DNA from: Deltaproteobacteria bacterium RIFCSPHIGHO2_02_FULL_40_28
GTDB taxonomy: Bacteria; UBA10199; 2-12-FULL-40-28
Reading direction: 5' to 3'
DNA: 64,000 nucleotides
Assembly: GCA_001798135.1 (NCBI GenBank)
Contig: MGRJ01000006.1
Span: 31,651 to 95,650, forward strand
Shown here piece by piece: positions 37,650-45,351 of this stretch. The stretch's first letter is position 1; the number at the start of each line of letters is the position of its first letter. The position numbers were made by a program, and so were the translations under genes. Under the pieces are notes generated by a model. It made no database searches. It was not told the DNA's origin and saw only the letters and a list, made by a program, of their open reading frames with translations.

Positions 37650-38920
37650 AAGGGCAACTCCTGTCCTGAAGCAATCAGAAGGTCTAAGTAGTAAAGTTTA
37701 GTCTGAAAGAAAGCTAAATTAAATTGAATGCGTCTTTCTTGCCATTCTTGTAAACCTTGCAAAACATCCAGGTTGTTCACTCCATTCAAGCGATATTCTT
37801 TTTCTAAAGAAATGTAATGCGCCTCAGCTTTTTTTTCTGCAATTTTTAATGCCTTTGATTCGGCCTGTGAGGCAAAAAAATGATGATAGGCTTGGGTTAG
37901 TTCTAAAATTGCTGTTCTATTGCTTTCTTGTTCTTTCAATTTCGTTTGTTTTAATTCGGCACTAGCTTCTTTGATGTTTCCATAGGTACTTGCTGAAAAA
38001 AGAGGAACACTCATTGTAAAATTAACATCCCATTTAATGTCTTCTTGATACCCCGTACGATACGGGTAATAATTGCCAGTAACATCCAGGTCAGGAAAAA
38101 GTTCTCCCTTGTTATAATTCAACTGCCCCCTAGCTAATTTTGTTTCTGCCACAGCTGCTTTAAGATCAGCTCGATTAACCAACATGGTTTGATAAGTTGC
38201 TAAGGAAGGAACACTTTGGGGAGTAGAAAATTCATCAATCAATTTTTCTGTTAGTTTTTTACCAACTAAAAAACCCAACATATCTCTGGCTGCTTCAATT
38301 TGACCCTTTAGTTTTTCTTGTTTGGCCTTCGTGGATGCTACTTCAGATTCAGTACTTAAAAATTCACTTTCCCGAGATTGCCCCAAAGCAACTCTTTCTT
38401 TGAGTTCAATCCATCTTTTGGCAAGGGTGGAAAGAATAGATTTTTGAATGCGCATTTCGGCTTCTAGTTCTAAAACAATGTAATAAGCTTTCGCCACATC
38501 AGCAAAAAGGAGTTGTTTAGCTCTCTCAGTTGCAAGACGGTTTTTTTGCTTTTCTACATGAGCTATTTTTACAGCACGAAATTCTCGAAATCCCTGAAAA
38601 AGAGGTTGAGTCATAGTAAGAGCCACTTCGGGTTTGCTCCGTCTAGTCAAAGTGCTGGTTACCGAGGAACCACTTGCAGAGTTGCCACTTGTATCTTGAA
38701 CAAATTCTGAGGCATTGGCATCTAGGCGAGGCAATACTTCTCCCAGAGCTTGAAGATAATGGGCTTCGGCAACTTTAATTGTTTCGTTTTGGATGGCCAA
38801 AGATTCACTTTGAACCAAAGCATATTGATAAGCTTGATGGAGAGTTAAAATATTTTCACCAGCCATGGTTTTGCTTCCTGTAAAAAGCATGAGAATGGAA
38901 ATAAAAAATATTTTTTTCAT
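37646..38920 (-). CDS. TolC-family outer-membrane efflux protein
   Basis: Outer-membrane channel of the pump. From ATG 38920 the product is 424 residues with a signal peptide (MKKIFFISILMLFTGSKTMA) and two outer-membrane-efflux repeats, the first near QAYQYALVQSESLA and the second near ELTQAYHHFFASQAE. The start overlaps the MFS stop (ATGA), which supports 38920 over the longer reading to 38950. It is coupled to acrB by a further 4-base overlap. Confidence 0.92.
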   Translation of the reverse strand: MKKIFFISILMLFTGSKTMAGENILTLHQAYQYALVQSESLAIQNETIKVAEAHYLQALGEVLPRLDANASEFVQDTSGNSASGSSVTSTLTRRSKPEVALTMTQPLFQGFREFRAVKIAHVEKQKNRLATERAKQLLFADVAKAYYIVLELEAEMRIQKSILSTLAKRWIELKERVALGQSRESEFLSTESEVASTKAKQEKLKGQIEAARDMLGFLVGKKLTEKLIDEFSTPQSVPSLATYQTMLVNRADLKAAVAETKLARGQLNYNKGELFPDLDVTGNYYPYRTGYQEDIKWDVNFTMSVPLFSASTYGNIKEASAELKQTKLKEQESNRTAILELTQAYHHFFASQAESKALKIAEKKAEAHYISLEKEYRLNGVNNLDVLQGLQEWQERRIQFNLAFFQTKLYYLDLLIASGQELPL

Positions 38921-40104
38921 TTTGGTTGGGGAGAAGTACGCCAAAGCCACATTCCAAAAGCAGCAAAAAGGGCTAGAAGTGCCGAAACTCTAAAGGCTAA
39001 ATCGAAACCACCAAATTTCCAAAGTGAACCAAAAATAACACTTGCAGGAAGAAGACTGATGCTTTGAGTAAAGTGATAAAGACCAAAAAAAGTACCATAG
39101 TGCTCGTGGGTAGCATGTTTTAAAACCACAACTTTTTCAGGAGCTTCAGTTAAACCATAAAACATGCCAAACACTAAAAAGTTAGTTACCAAAAGTGGAA
39201 AAGGAATTTCAAAAGAAAATACAAAATAAATGAAGGCATAAAACAACCAACCCAAGCCTACCAAAAAGCCATGCCCTACCCTATCGGATATAATGCCTAA
39301 GCGACTATTGCTTAAGGCTTTCATGCCACTAAAGGCTGCCCAAAAAAGAGGAAGAGCAAAATCTGGAAGCCCCCCTTCTTTTAATCTTAAAAGTAAAAAG
39401 GCATCGGTTGAGTTGGCCAGATTAAATATAAAAACCAAACCCAAAAAAAACCAAAGACGTGCGGGAATTTTTTTGGCCGCAGCAAAAGAAAACTTTTTCT
39501 TTTCAATGGAACCCTCCACTACTTCCTCTACACGAAATAAAACAATCAAGCTGAAAAGAGCTGGAATAATGGCTAAAAAGAAAATCATTCTAAATTGCCC
39601 TGGAAACATCCACAAAAGAAAAGCACTTGATAAAGCACCAGCCACAGCTCCACAATGATCCATCATGCGATGAAAACCATAAGCATGCCCTCTGTTTGTG
39701 TGGTCTACACTTGCTGCAATTAAGGCATCACGTGGAGCGGTTCTAATGCCCTTTCCTACTCGATCACCAAAACGAAAAAATAAAACTTCATTCCAATGAG
39801 TGGCAAAACCCATACAAGACCTGAGAATAGATGAAAGTGCATACCCAATAAGCACGAGCATTTTTCTTTTTCGAATATGATCTGATAAAACTCCTGAAAA
39901 TAATTTTAAAAGGCTTGATGTGGTTTCGCTGATACCCTCAATAAACCCTAGAATGAGCGGATTTCCACCCAAGATGATAGTAATATAAACAGGAAGCAGG
40001 GGAAAAATCATTTCCCCAGAAATGTCTGTAAAAAAACTAAGCCACCCTAGTTTTTTAACATTGGGTGGCAATTTTTTATGCCGACTCGAATCCAGCTTGA
40101 ACAT
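38917..40104 (-). CDS. Major facilitator superfamily transporter
   Basis: About 395 residues from ATG 40104 (a TTG at 40140 would add 12). Twelve hydrophobic helices are suggested; the loop between helices 2 and 3 has the MFS signature form SGVLSDHIRKRKML, and the later FRFGDRVGKGIRTAPRDALI is typical of a group of permeases of Bacteroidetes and Deltaproteobacteria. It is first in an operon with the TolC and AcrB genes, suggesting an export role, but the substrate is unknown. Confidence 0.88.
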   Translation of the reverse strand: MFKLDSSRHKKLPPNVKKLGWLSFFTDISGEMIFPLLPVYITIILGGNPLILGFIEGISETTSSLLKLFSGVLSDHIRKRKMLVLIGYALSSILRSCMGFATHWNEVLFFRFGDRVGKGIRTAPRDALIAASVDHTNRGHAYGFHRMMDHCGAVAGALSSAFLLWMFPGQFRMIFFLAIIPALFSLIVLFRVEEVVEGSIEKKKFSFAAAKKIPARLWFFLGLVFIFNLANSTDAFLLLRLKEGGLPDFALPLFWAAFSGMKALSNSRLGIISDRVGHGFLVGLGWLFYAFIYFVFSFEIPFPLLVTNFLVFGMFYGLTEAPEKVVVLKHATHEHYGTFFGLYHFTQSISLLPASVIFGSLWKFGGFDLAFRVSALLALFAAFGMWLWRTSPQPK

Positions 40105-40192
40105 TAAATCATTTGTAACACAAAAAAACGATGAGAACAATCAATGTTGTTTTCTTGTAACTTAATTGCGATTGTGCAAGAAATAAAAGAAG

Positions 40193-40276
40193 GCCGAGGT
40201 GGCGGAATTGGCAGACGCGCTGGACTTAGAATCCAGTGGGGTTCCCGTGCGGGTTCAAGTCCCGCCCTCGGCACCA
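40193..40276 (+). tRNA. tRNA-Leu (TAG anticodon)
   Basis: A class II tRNA with acceptor GCCGAGG/CCTCGGC, anticodon stem CTGGA/TCCAG with loop CTTAGAA (anticodon TAG), a variable arm (TGGGGTTCCCGTG region) and T-arm GCGGGTTCAAGTCCCGC. The CCA end is encoded. Confidence 0.97.
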
Positions 40277-40299
40277 AATTTTGTTAAAGTGGGGAAATT

Positions 40300-41247
40300 A
40301 TGAAGATTTTCAAATCCTCCAGGGAAGCCATGCCTTTTCTTAAAAAAGGCTGTGTACTCACCATGGGAAATTACGATGGCTTTCACCTGGGGCATCAAAC
40401 CATTTTAAGCCTCTTAAAATCTCAATCTTTTAAAAGAAAGCTCCCCTCACTTGTTTATACCTTTGATCCCCATCCTGTAAAAATTCTTGCTCCAGAAATT
40501 GCTCCTCCCCTCATTAATACTTTGGATCAAAAAATAGAACTTTTACAAAAAATGAAAATTGATATTTTGGTTCTTGAAAAATTTACACCTCGCTTTGCTA
40601 AAACATCTCCTGAAGTTTTTTTTAAAACCCACTTGATGCATCACTTACATCCCCATTTTATTACTGTTGGATACGATTTTACTTTTGGTTCCAAAAGAAT
40701 GGGAAATATTGAAACATTAGAGAGACTTTGTTTTGAAAATCAAATTGATGTGAAAATTGTAGATCCCAAAATGGTAGGACAAAAACTAGCCAGCTCGAGC
40801 CTTATTCGTAAACTGCTCGAACAAGGCAAGGTGGATAAAGCACGCGAATTGTTAAACCGCCCTTATTTTATGGATGGTGAAATTATCCGCGGCGAACAAA
40901 GAGGCACCATGCTTGGTTTCCCTACAGCTAATTTAAAAACAAAAAATGAAATTTCCCCAGCTGTAGGAGTATATGCTACTCTTTTTTGTTTGAATCATAA
41001 AAATTATTTAAGCGCCACTAACGTTGGACATAGACCCACCTTTGGCAAAGGAGAACTTGCTATCGAAACCCACGTTTTTGGTTTAAAGAAAAATATTTAC
41101 GGAAAAAAAGTTCGAGTTTTCTTTATTAAAAAAATAAGGGATGAAAAGAAATTTGATTCTGAACAATTTTTAATTCGCCAAATTCGCTCCGATATTAACA
41201 AGGCAAAACAAATTTTAAGTCATTATCGAGAAAAACATGCCGGCTAA
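40300..41247 (+). CDS. ribF: Bifunctional riboflavin kinase/FAD synthetase
   Basis: Makes FMN and then FAD from riboflavin. The 315-residue product has the adenylyltransferase motif MGNYDGFHLGHQTIL at about 25-39, VGYDFTFGSKRMG, SSSLIRKLLEQG, and the kinase-domain GTMLGFPTANLK with the later ETHVFGL region. Length is standard. Its last 11 bases overlap aroE. Confidence 0.96.
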   Translation: MKIFKSSREAMPFLKKGCVLTMGNYDGFHLGHQTILSLLKSQSFKRKLPSLVYTFDPHPVKILAPEIAPPLINTLDQKIELLQKMKIDILVLEKFTPRFAKTSPEVFFKTHLMHHLHPHFITVGYDFTFGSKRMGNIETLERLCFENQIDVKIVDPKMVGQKLASSSLIRKLLEQGKVDKARELLNRPYFMDGEIIRGEQRGTMLGFPTANLKTKNEISPAVGVYATLFCLNHKNYLSATNVGHRPTFGKGELAIETHVFGLKKNIYGKKVRVFFIKKIRDEKKFDSEQFLIRQIRSDINKAKQILSHYREKHAG

Positions 41248-42106
41248 GAAAAAAACACAAAAACTTCTGGGAGTTATTGGTTATCCCATTTCTCATTCGC
41301 TTTCTCCTGTATTTCAAAATGCAGCCATTAAAAAATTAGGGCTCCCTTTGAGTTACAAGGCTATAAAAGTAAAACCTCAAGCTCTTGGCAACTTTGTTAG
41401 GCTTGCTTTTCAAAAAAAGTATTTGGGTTTTAATGTCACCATTCCCCATAAAGAACATATCATAAAATACCTGGATTTATTAACCCCCATGGCTAAAAAA
41501 ATGGGTGCTGTTAACACGGTTAAAATTGAAAAAAATGGAAAACTCATAGGCCATAATACAGATGGGCTTGGTTATCTAGAATCACTTAAAAAAGAATGTC
41601 ACTTTAATCCAAAAGGGAAACTTGTAGTACTTCTAGGTGCGGGCGGGGCCGCAAAGGCCATTGCAACAGCTCTTGGAAATGCTTCCTGCAAAAAAGTTCT
41701 CATTGCTAATCGAAACAAAAATCGGGCACCGCTTTTAGCACAGCAAATGAAAAAAAACTTTCCTCGAACACAATGGGAAACTTGTTTTTTAAAAAATATC
41801 CCTTCTTCTTTTTGGAGCAAAACCCATCTTCTTGTTAATGCAACATCCATGGGAATGAAAAATATTCCCTTGGTTCCCCTTCCCTTAGAAACACTGCATC
41901 CCCATTGCATCGTTTCAGATATTGTGTACCATCCCCTTCAAACATCTCTCTTAAAAAAAGCAAAAACTTATGGTTTGAAAATCCATCCAGGTTGGGGAAT
42001 GTTACTCTATCAAGGGGCCTTAAGTTTCACTTATTGGACAAATAAAAAATCACCTCTTGCTACCATGAAAAAAAATCTCCTTGCAGCTCTTAAGACTTCA
42101 TCTTAG
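41237..42106 (+). CDS. aroE: Shikimate dehydrogenase
   Basis: NADPH-dependent reduction of 3-dehydroshikimate in the aromatic amino acid pathway. The 289-residue product has GYPISHSLSPVFQNAAI, the catalytic Lys in NVTIPHKEHI, the Asp in NTDGLGYLESL and the NADP loop LLGAGGAAKAIA. It is coupled to ribF by overlap and followed by a small membrane protein gene. Confidence 0.96.
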   Translation: MPAKKKTQKLLGVIGYPISHSLSPVFQNAAIKKLGLPLSYKAIKVKPQALGNFVRLAFQKKYLGFNVTIPHKEHIIKYLDLLTPMAKKMGAVNTVKIEKNGKLIGHNTDGLGYLESLKKECHFNPKGKLVVLLGAGGAAKAIATALGNASCKKVLIANRNKNRAPLLAQQMKKNFPRTQWETCFLKNIPSSFWSKTHLLVNATSMGMKNIPLVPLPLETLHPHCIVSDIVYHPLQTSLLKKAKTYGLKIHPGWGMLLYQGALSFTYWTNKKSPLATMKKNLLAALKTSS

Positions 42107-42116
42107 CCTTTATTCT

Positions 42117-42242
42117 ATGCGTCCAAGTAAAATCCATCATGACGAAAATAATCTGAATGAAAAGAAACTTTTGCGTATTATGTTTATTTGTGCCTTTTTG
42201 GGAATTTTAGCGTCTCTGATTTTACCTCTTGTGATACGCTAG
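42117..42242 (+). CDS. Small single-helix membrane protein (41 residues)
   Basis: An ATG 10 bases after the aroE stop opens a 41-residue frame: a charged N-terminus (MRPSKIHHDENNLNEKKLLR) followed by one hydrophobic helix (IMFICAFLGILASLILPLV). It fits a small inner-membrane protein made with ribF-aroE. No family is recognised; that it is expressed is an inference from its clean structure and position. Confidence 0.5.
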   Translation: MRPSKIHHDENNLNEKKLLRIMFICAFLGILASLILPLVIR

Positions 42243-42371
42243 ACCTAGGCAAAAATGATCCAGCCTTTTTGCCTACCTTGGAAATATCGCCCCTCTTTCA
42301 AAATAATTTCTTTTCTTTTGTTTAAAAACATATTTATTTCAATAACTTATATGCATCATAAACAGGGGTTA

Positions 42372-42387
42372 TGGCATATCAATTGCA
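42372..42387 (+). promoter_or_regulatory. Sigma54 (-24/-12) promoter for response regulator 42429
   Basis: The site TGGCATATCAATTGCA has TGGCAT and TTGCA with 10 bases between GG and GC. The predicted start near 42398 gives a 31-base leader with an AGGGGGG ribosome site before the ATG at 42429, which supports that start over longer readings of the gene. Confidence 0.8.
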
Positions 42388-42428
42388 CTTTTAACCAGAT
42401 GTCATGCGGGGGGATGAGGGGGGTCGTC

Positions 42429-42887
42429 ATGACTGAGGCTATCAGCCCAAACTCTAGGGAAACATGTATTTTAATTGTAGAAGATGATCCCATCCTTTTA
42501 AAACTTTGGATTCGTCTCTCCAAAGATTTTCCAAAACACCAATTTCATATTTTTAATTCTTCACAAACTGCCCTCTTAGCCATTCAAGGGGGCCATATTA
42601 AACCAGACATTCTTTTAACTGATGTGATTATGCCTGAAATGGATGGTTTAGAATTAATTTCAAATGTTCAATCTTTTAATGCCAGCATGAAAACAATTGC
42701 CACAACAACCCACACCCGTAATGAAAAACAGTTTCAGGGAATAGCACCTTTTGTGCATGTTATCAAAAAGCCCTACAAAAACCTCGACAATTTAAGAGAA
42801 CTGCTCCTCATTTTTTTAGAACAACAAAGCATTTTAGAGGATGTAGAAAAAAACGAACAACAAGGCGTGTTCGTCTGGGACCTTTAA
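42429..42887 (+). CDS. Response regulator, receiver domain with short tail
   Basis: From ATG 42429 the product is 152 residues. The receiver opens CILIVEDDPILLKLW (acidic pair), has the phosphoacceptor Asp in LLTDVIMPEMDGLE, the switch TTTHT region and the Lys in VIKKPYKN. There is no DNA-binding domain, only about 25 extra residues. An in-frame extension upstream to 42255 is hydrophobic and contains the promoter, so I exclude it. It is one of four genes with a sigma54 site, so it may act downstream of the kinase/activator at 8133. Confidence 0.85.
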   Translation: MTEAISPNSRETCILIVEDDPILLKLWIRLSKDFPKHQFHIFNSSQTALLAIQGGHIKPDILLTDVIMPEMDGLELISNVQSFNASMKTIATTTHTRNEKQFQGIAPFVHVIKKPYKNLDNLRELLLIFLEQQSILEDVEKNEQQGVFVWDL

Positions 42888-42905
42888 TTCACTTCAAAAC
42901 CAATG

Positions 42906-43006
42906 GGTCAAACGGGTGACGCGACTCGGGGGACCCCCAATTTGCGCCAGCAGGCCAAAGGCCGATGCCGAAATTGGGGGTGAGGAGCGGCAGGACCCGT
43001 TTGACC
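42906..43006. repeat. 101-bp nested inverted repeat between convergent genes
   Basis: Outer arms GGTCAAACGGGT (42906-42917) and ACCCGTTTGACC (42995-43006) enclose CCCCCAATTT (42934-42943) with AAATTGGGGG (42971-42980), and the centre has GGCCAAAGGCC (42953-42963). The element fills the gap between the convergent response regulator and uvrD genes and is far more GC-rich than its surroundings. It may be a miniature element or a two-way terminator. Confidence 0.75.
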
Positions 43007-43018
43007 AGCTGAAATAAA

Positions 43019-45238
43019 TTATCCCAAAATTTCCAAATTTGCGTACTTCAAAAGAAGTTTTTTGATTTGCCCACTGCTAAAAGCAACAGTTAATTTAAGA
43101 GCATCATCCATCCCTTCACTGGCACGAATAGTTCCCACACCAAATTGAGGATGACGTACACGAGTGCCCCTTTTAAAAGGGTGTTGTTTTTGGCTTTGAT
43201 CAAAATCGTCTTCATACCCGCGCTGATCATGTTCATCAAAATCCGTAGGGGCACCCCTCCGTGGTTGCCCAAATACAGGGCGGCCACAAGGGACCGCCCC
43301 TACAAAATTAATTAACTCTTTAGGGATTTCTTCTAAAAAACGAGAAGGAAGATTATATTGTGCCGATCCAAAAAGTTGTCTTTCGCGTACATGAGAAAGA
43401 TAAAGTTTTTCCATGGCTCGTGTCATCCCCACATAACAAAGCCGTCTTTCTTCTTCAACATCATCATCTTTATCCAAAGATCGACTATGAGGAAACAAAC
43501 CTTCTTCCATCCCAACCAAAAACACCACAGGAAATTCCAAGCCCTTGGCTAAGTGAAGTGTCATCAGTGGAAGATAATCAGCATTTTCATCAAAACGATC
43601 TACCTCAGAAACTAAGGCCACTTGATCTAAAAATTCCTCTAAGCTTGGATTCATGGAATTTTTAACATAATCAGCCACCACGTTAACTAATTCTTCCAAA
43701 TTTTCCATGCGTGATTCTGCTTCGATGCTGTGTTCGTCTTCTAAAAATTTCCAATAGCCACTTCTCTCAAAAAGTTGGGTCATAAAACCAACCAAATCAG
43801 TTTCTTTGCGTCTGGAATTTAAATCTTCGATGAGATCAACAAACTGAATCAATTTGGTAAGAGTGCCAGAATTGAAAAGAGGGCCTAGCCACTCGCTCAC
43901 TTCGTTCGCTTTGGTTAGGCCCACTACTCTCACTAAAATATCCCACAACGATACACCCTGTTCTGCTGCAAGACCCTTTAATTTTTCTAGGGTGGTTTTG
44001 CCTATGCCACGTGTGGGAACATTGATAATACGCTTCAATGCAATGGCATCAGCGGGATTGACTAAAACTTTGAGATAAGAAAACATGTCTTTTACTTCCA
44101 TGCGGTCATAAAATTTCATTCCACCAACGATGAGGTAGGGAATACGATTACGTCTTAGTTCGTCTTCTAGGGGTCTGGATTGTGCATGTGTTCTATAAAA
44201 AATAGCCATCTCCGTTAATTTTTTCTTTTCCTTCCATTGAAGGATTTCTCCTACCACAAAACTTGCCTCATCTTTTTCTGTTAAGCCTTGAAACAAAGTA
44301 ATGGGGTCACCCTGGTTATTTTGAGTCCAAAGGGTTTTACCCATACGTTCAGAATTTTTTGAAACCACAGCAGAAGCAGCCGTTAAAATATTTTGAGTAG
44401 AACGATAATTCTGCTCTAGTTTAACAACAAGAGTTTCGGGATAATCTTTTTGAAAATCGAGAATATTACGAATTTCAGCTCCACGAAATTTATAAATGGA
44501 TTGATCATCATCCCCTACAACACAAATATTTCTGTGTTTAGCTGCCAGCATCGAAATAAAAAGATACTGGCATCGATTGGTATCTTGATATTCATCAACA
44601 TGCAGGTATCGAAACTGATTTTGATAAAATTCTAAAATCTCTGGATGATTTTTAAAAAGATTTACTGTATTTAAAATCAAATCCCCAAAATCCATGGCCT
44701 GGGACTGCACTAATTTTTTTTGATAGAGATAATAAACTTCCAAAACTTTTTCTTCAAAATAATCGAGACCTGCTTTCGAAAAATCTTTTACTCCCTTACC
44801 CTGGTTTTTAGATTGATTAATTCGATAAGCTACAGCACGAGGCGCAAAAACCTTGGGATTCATTTTTAATTCTTCGAGGCATTGATTAATTAAATGCAAC
44901 TGATCTTGATCGTCATAAATAGTAAAAGCGTTTTCATAACCAACTAAAGAAGCGTGTTTACGAAGCAGGCGAAGACAGAGAGAATGAAAAGTAGAAACCC
45001 ACATATCTCTCGGAAGATATTTTCCCATTTTAGAGATACGTTCTTTCATTTCTCCTGCAGCTTTATTGGTGAAAGTAACTGCAAGAATATCCCAGGGGCT
45101 TATGTTTTTTTCGTGAATCAAATGAGAAATGCGACAAGTTAAAACCCGTGTTTTACCAGAACCAGCCCCTGCTAAAATGAGAAGAGGTCCATCCGTATGT
45201 AAAACAGCTTCGGATTGTTTTTGGTTGAGATCTACCAT
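43019..45238 (-). CDS. UvrD/PcrA-family DNA helicase
   Basis: A superfamily 1A 3'-5' helicase of DNA repair. The 739-residue product has all motifs: LAGAGSGKTRVL (I), AVTFTNKAAGEM (Ia), HVDEYQDTNRCQY (II), VGDDDQSIYKFRGA (III), LEQNYRST (IV), MTLHLAKGLEFPVVF (V) and EERRLCYVGMTRA (VI). The C-terminal linker at residues about 646-665 (VGAVPCGRPVFGQPRRGAPT) is encoded by a palindromic repeat inserted in frame, leaving the terminal PcrA-like domain (GTRVRHPQFGVGTI) intact. The symbol could be pcrA or uvrD; I leave it open. Confidence 0.96.
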   Translation of the reverse strand: MVDLNQKQSEAVLHTDGPLLILAGAGSGKTRVLTCRISHLIHEKNISPWDILAVTFTNKAAGEMKERISKMGKYLPRDMWVSTFHSLCLRLLRKHASLVGYENAFTIYDDQDQLHLINQCLEELKMNPKVFAPRAVAYRINQSKNQGKGVKDFSKAGLDYFEEKVLEVYYLYQKKLVQSQAMDFGDLILNTVNLFKNHPEILEFYQNQFRYLHVDEYQDTNRCQYLFISMLAAKHRNICVVGDDDQSIYKFRGAEIRNILDFQKDYPETLVVKLEQNYRSTQNILTAASAVVSKNSERMGKTLWTQNNQGDPITLFQGLTEKDEASFVVGEILQWKEKKKLTEMAIFYRTHAQSRPLEDELRRNRIPYLIVGGMKFYDRMEVKDMFSYLKVLVNPADAIALKRIINVPTRGIGKTTLEKLKGLAAEQGVSLWDILVRVVGLTKANEVSEWLGPLFNSGTLTKLIQFVDLIEDLNSRRKETDLVGFMTQLFERSGYWKFLEDEHSIEAESRMENLEELVNVVADYVKNSMNPSLEEFLDQVALVSEVDRFDENADYLPLMTLHLAKGLEFPVVFLVGMEEGLFPHSRSLDKDDDVEEERRLCYVGMTRAMEKLYLSHVRERQLFGSAQYNLPSRFLEEIPKELINFVGAVPCGRPVFGQPRRGAPTDFDEHDQRGYEDDFDQSQKQHPFKRGTRVRHPQFGVGTIRASEGMDDALKLTVAFSSGQIKKLLLKYANLEILG
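43245..43303. repeat. 59-bp palindromic repeat, copy 2 (in frame within helicase gene)
   Basis: Same element as 531-589 in the opposite orientation, about 49 of 59 bases identical, with the same GTAGGGGC...GCCCCTAC ends. It is translated as part of the helicase C-terminal linker without a frameshift or stop. Confidence 0.85.
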
Positions 45239-45248
45239 TCAATTTTCC

Positions 45249-45343
45249 CCCTCCCCCTGCACCCCCTCCCTCAAGGGAGGGGGGAGTATGTATATTTATT
45301 TTTTCTCCCCTCTCCCTTTGGGAGAGGGGTCAGGGGTGAGGGG
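45249..45343. repeat. CCCTCTCCC-type hairpin repeats, copies B and C
   Basis: Two hairpins in tandem: CCCCCTCCC/GGGAGGGGG (45262-45270, 45275-45283) and CCCCTCTCCC/GGGAGAGGGG (45307-45316, 45320-45329) with GGGGTGAGGGG after it. They lie between the 3' end of glmS and the start of the helicase gene and are related to the repeats at 18153 and 59836. They may end glmS transcription. Confidence 0.78.
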
Positions 45344-45351
45344 CATTATTC

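Noticed and set aside
42255..42428. 58-residue N-terminal extension of the response regulator
   Set aside because: It overlaps the sigma54 promoter and its predicted transcription start, so it is not transcribed from there, and it has no similarity to receiver proteins.
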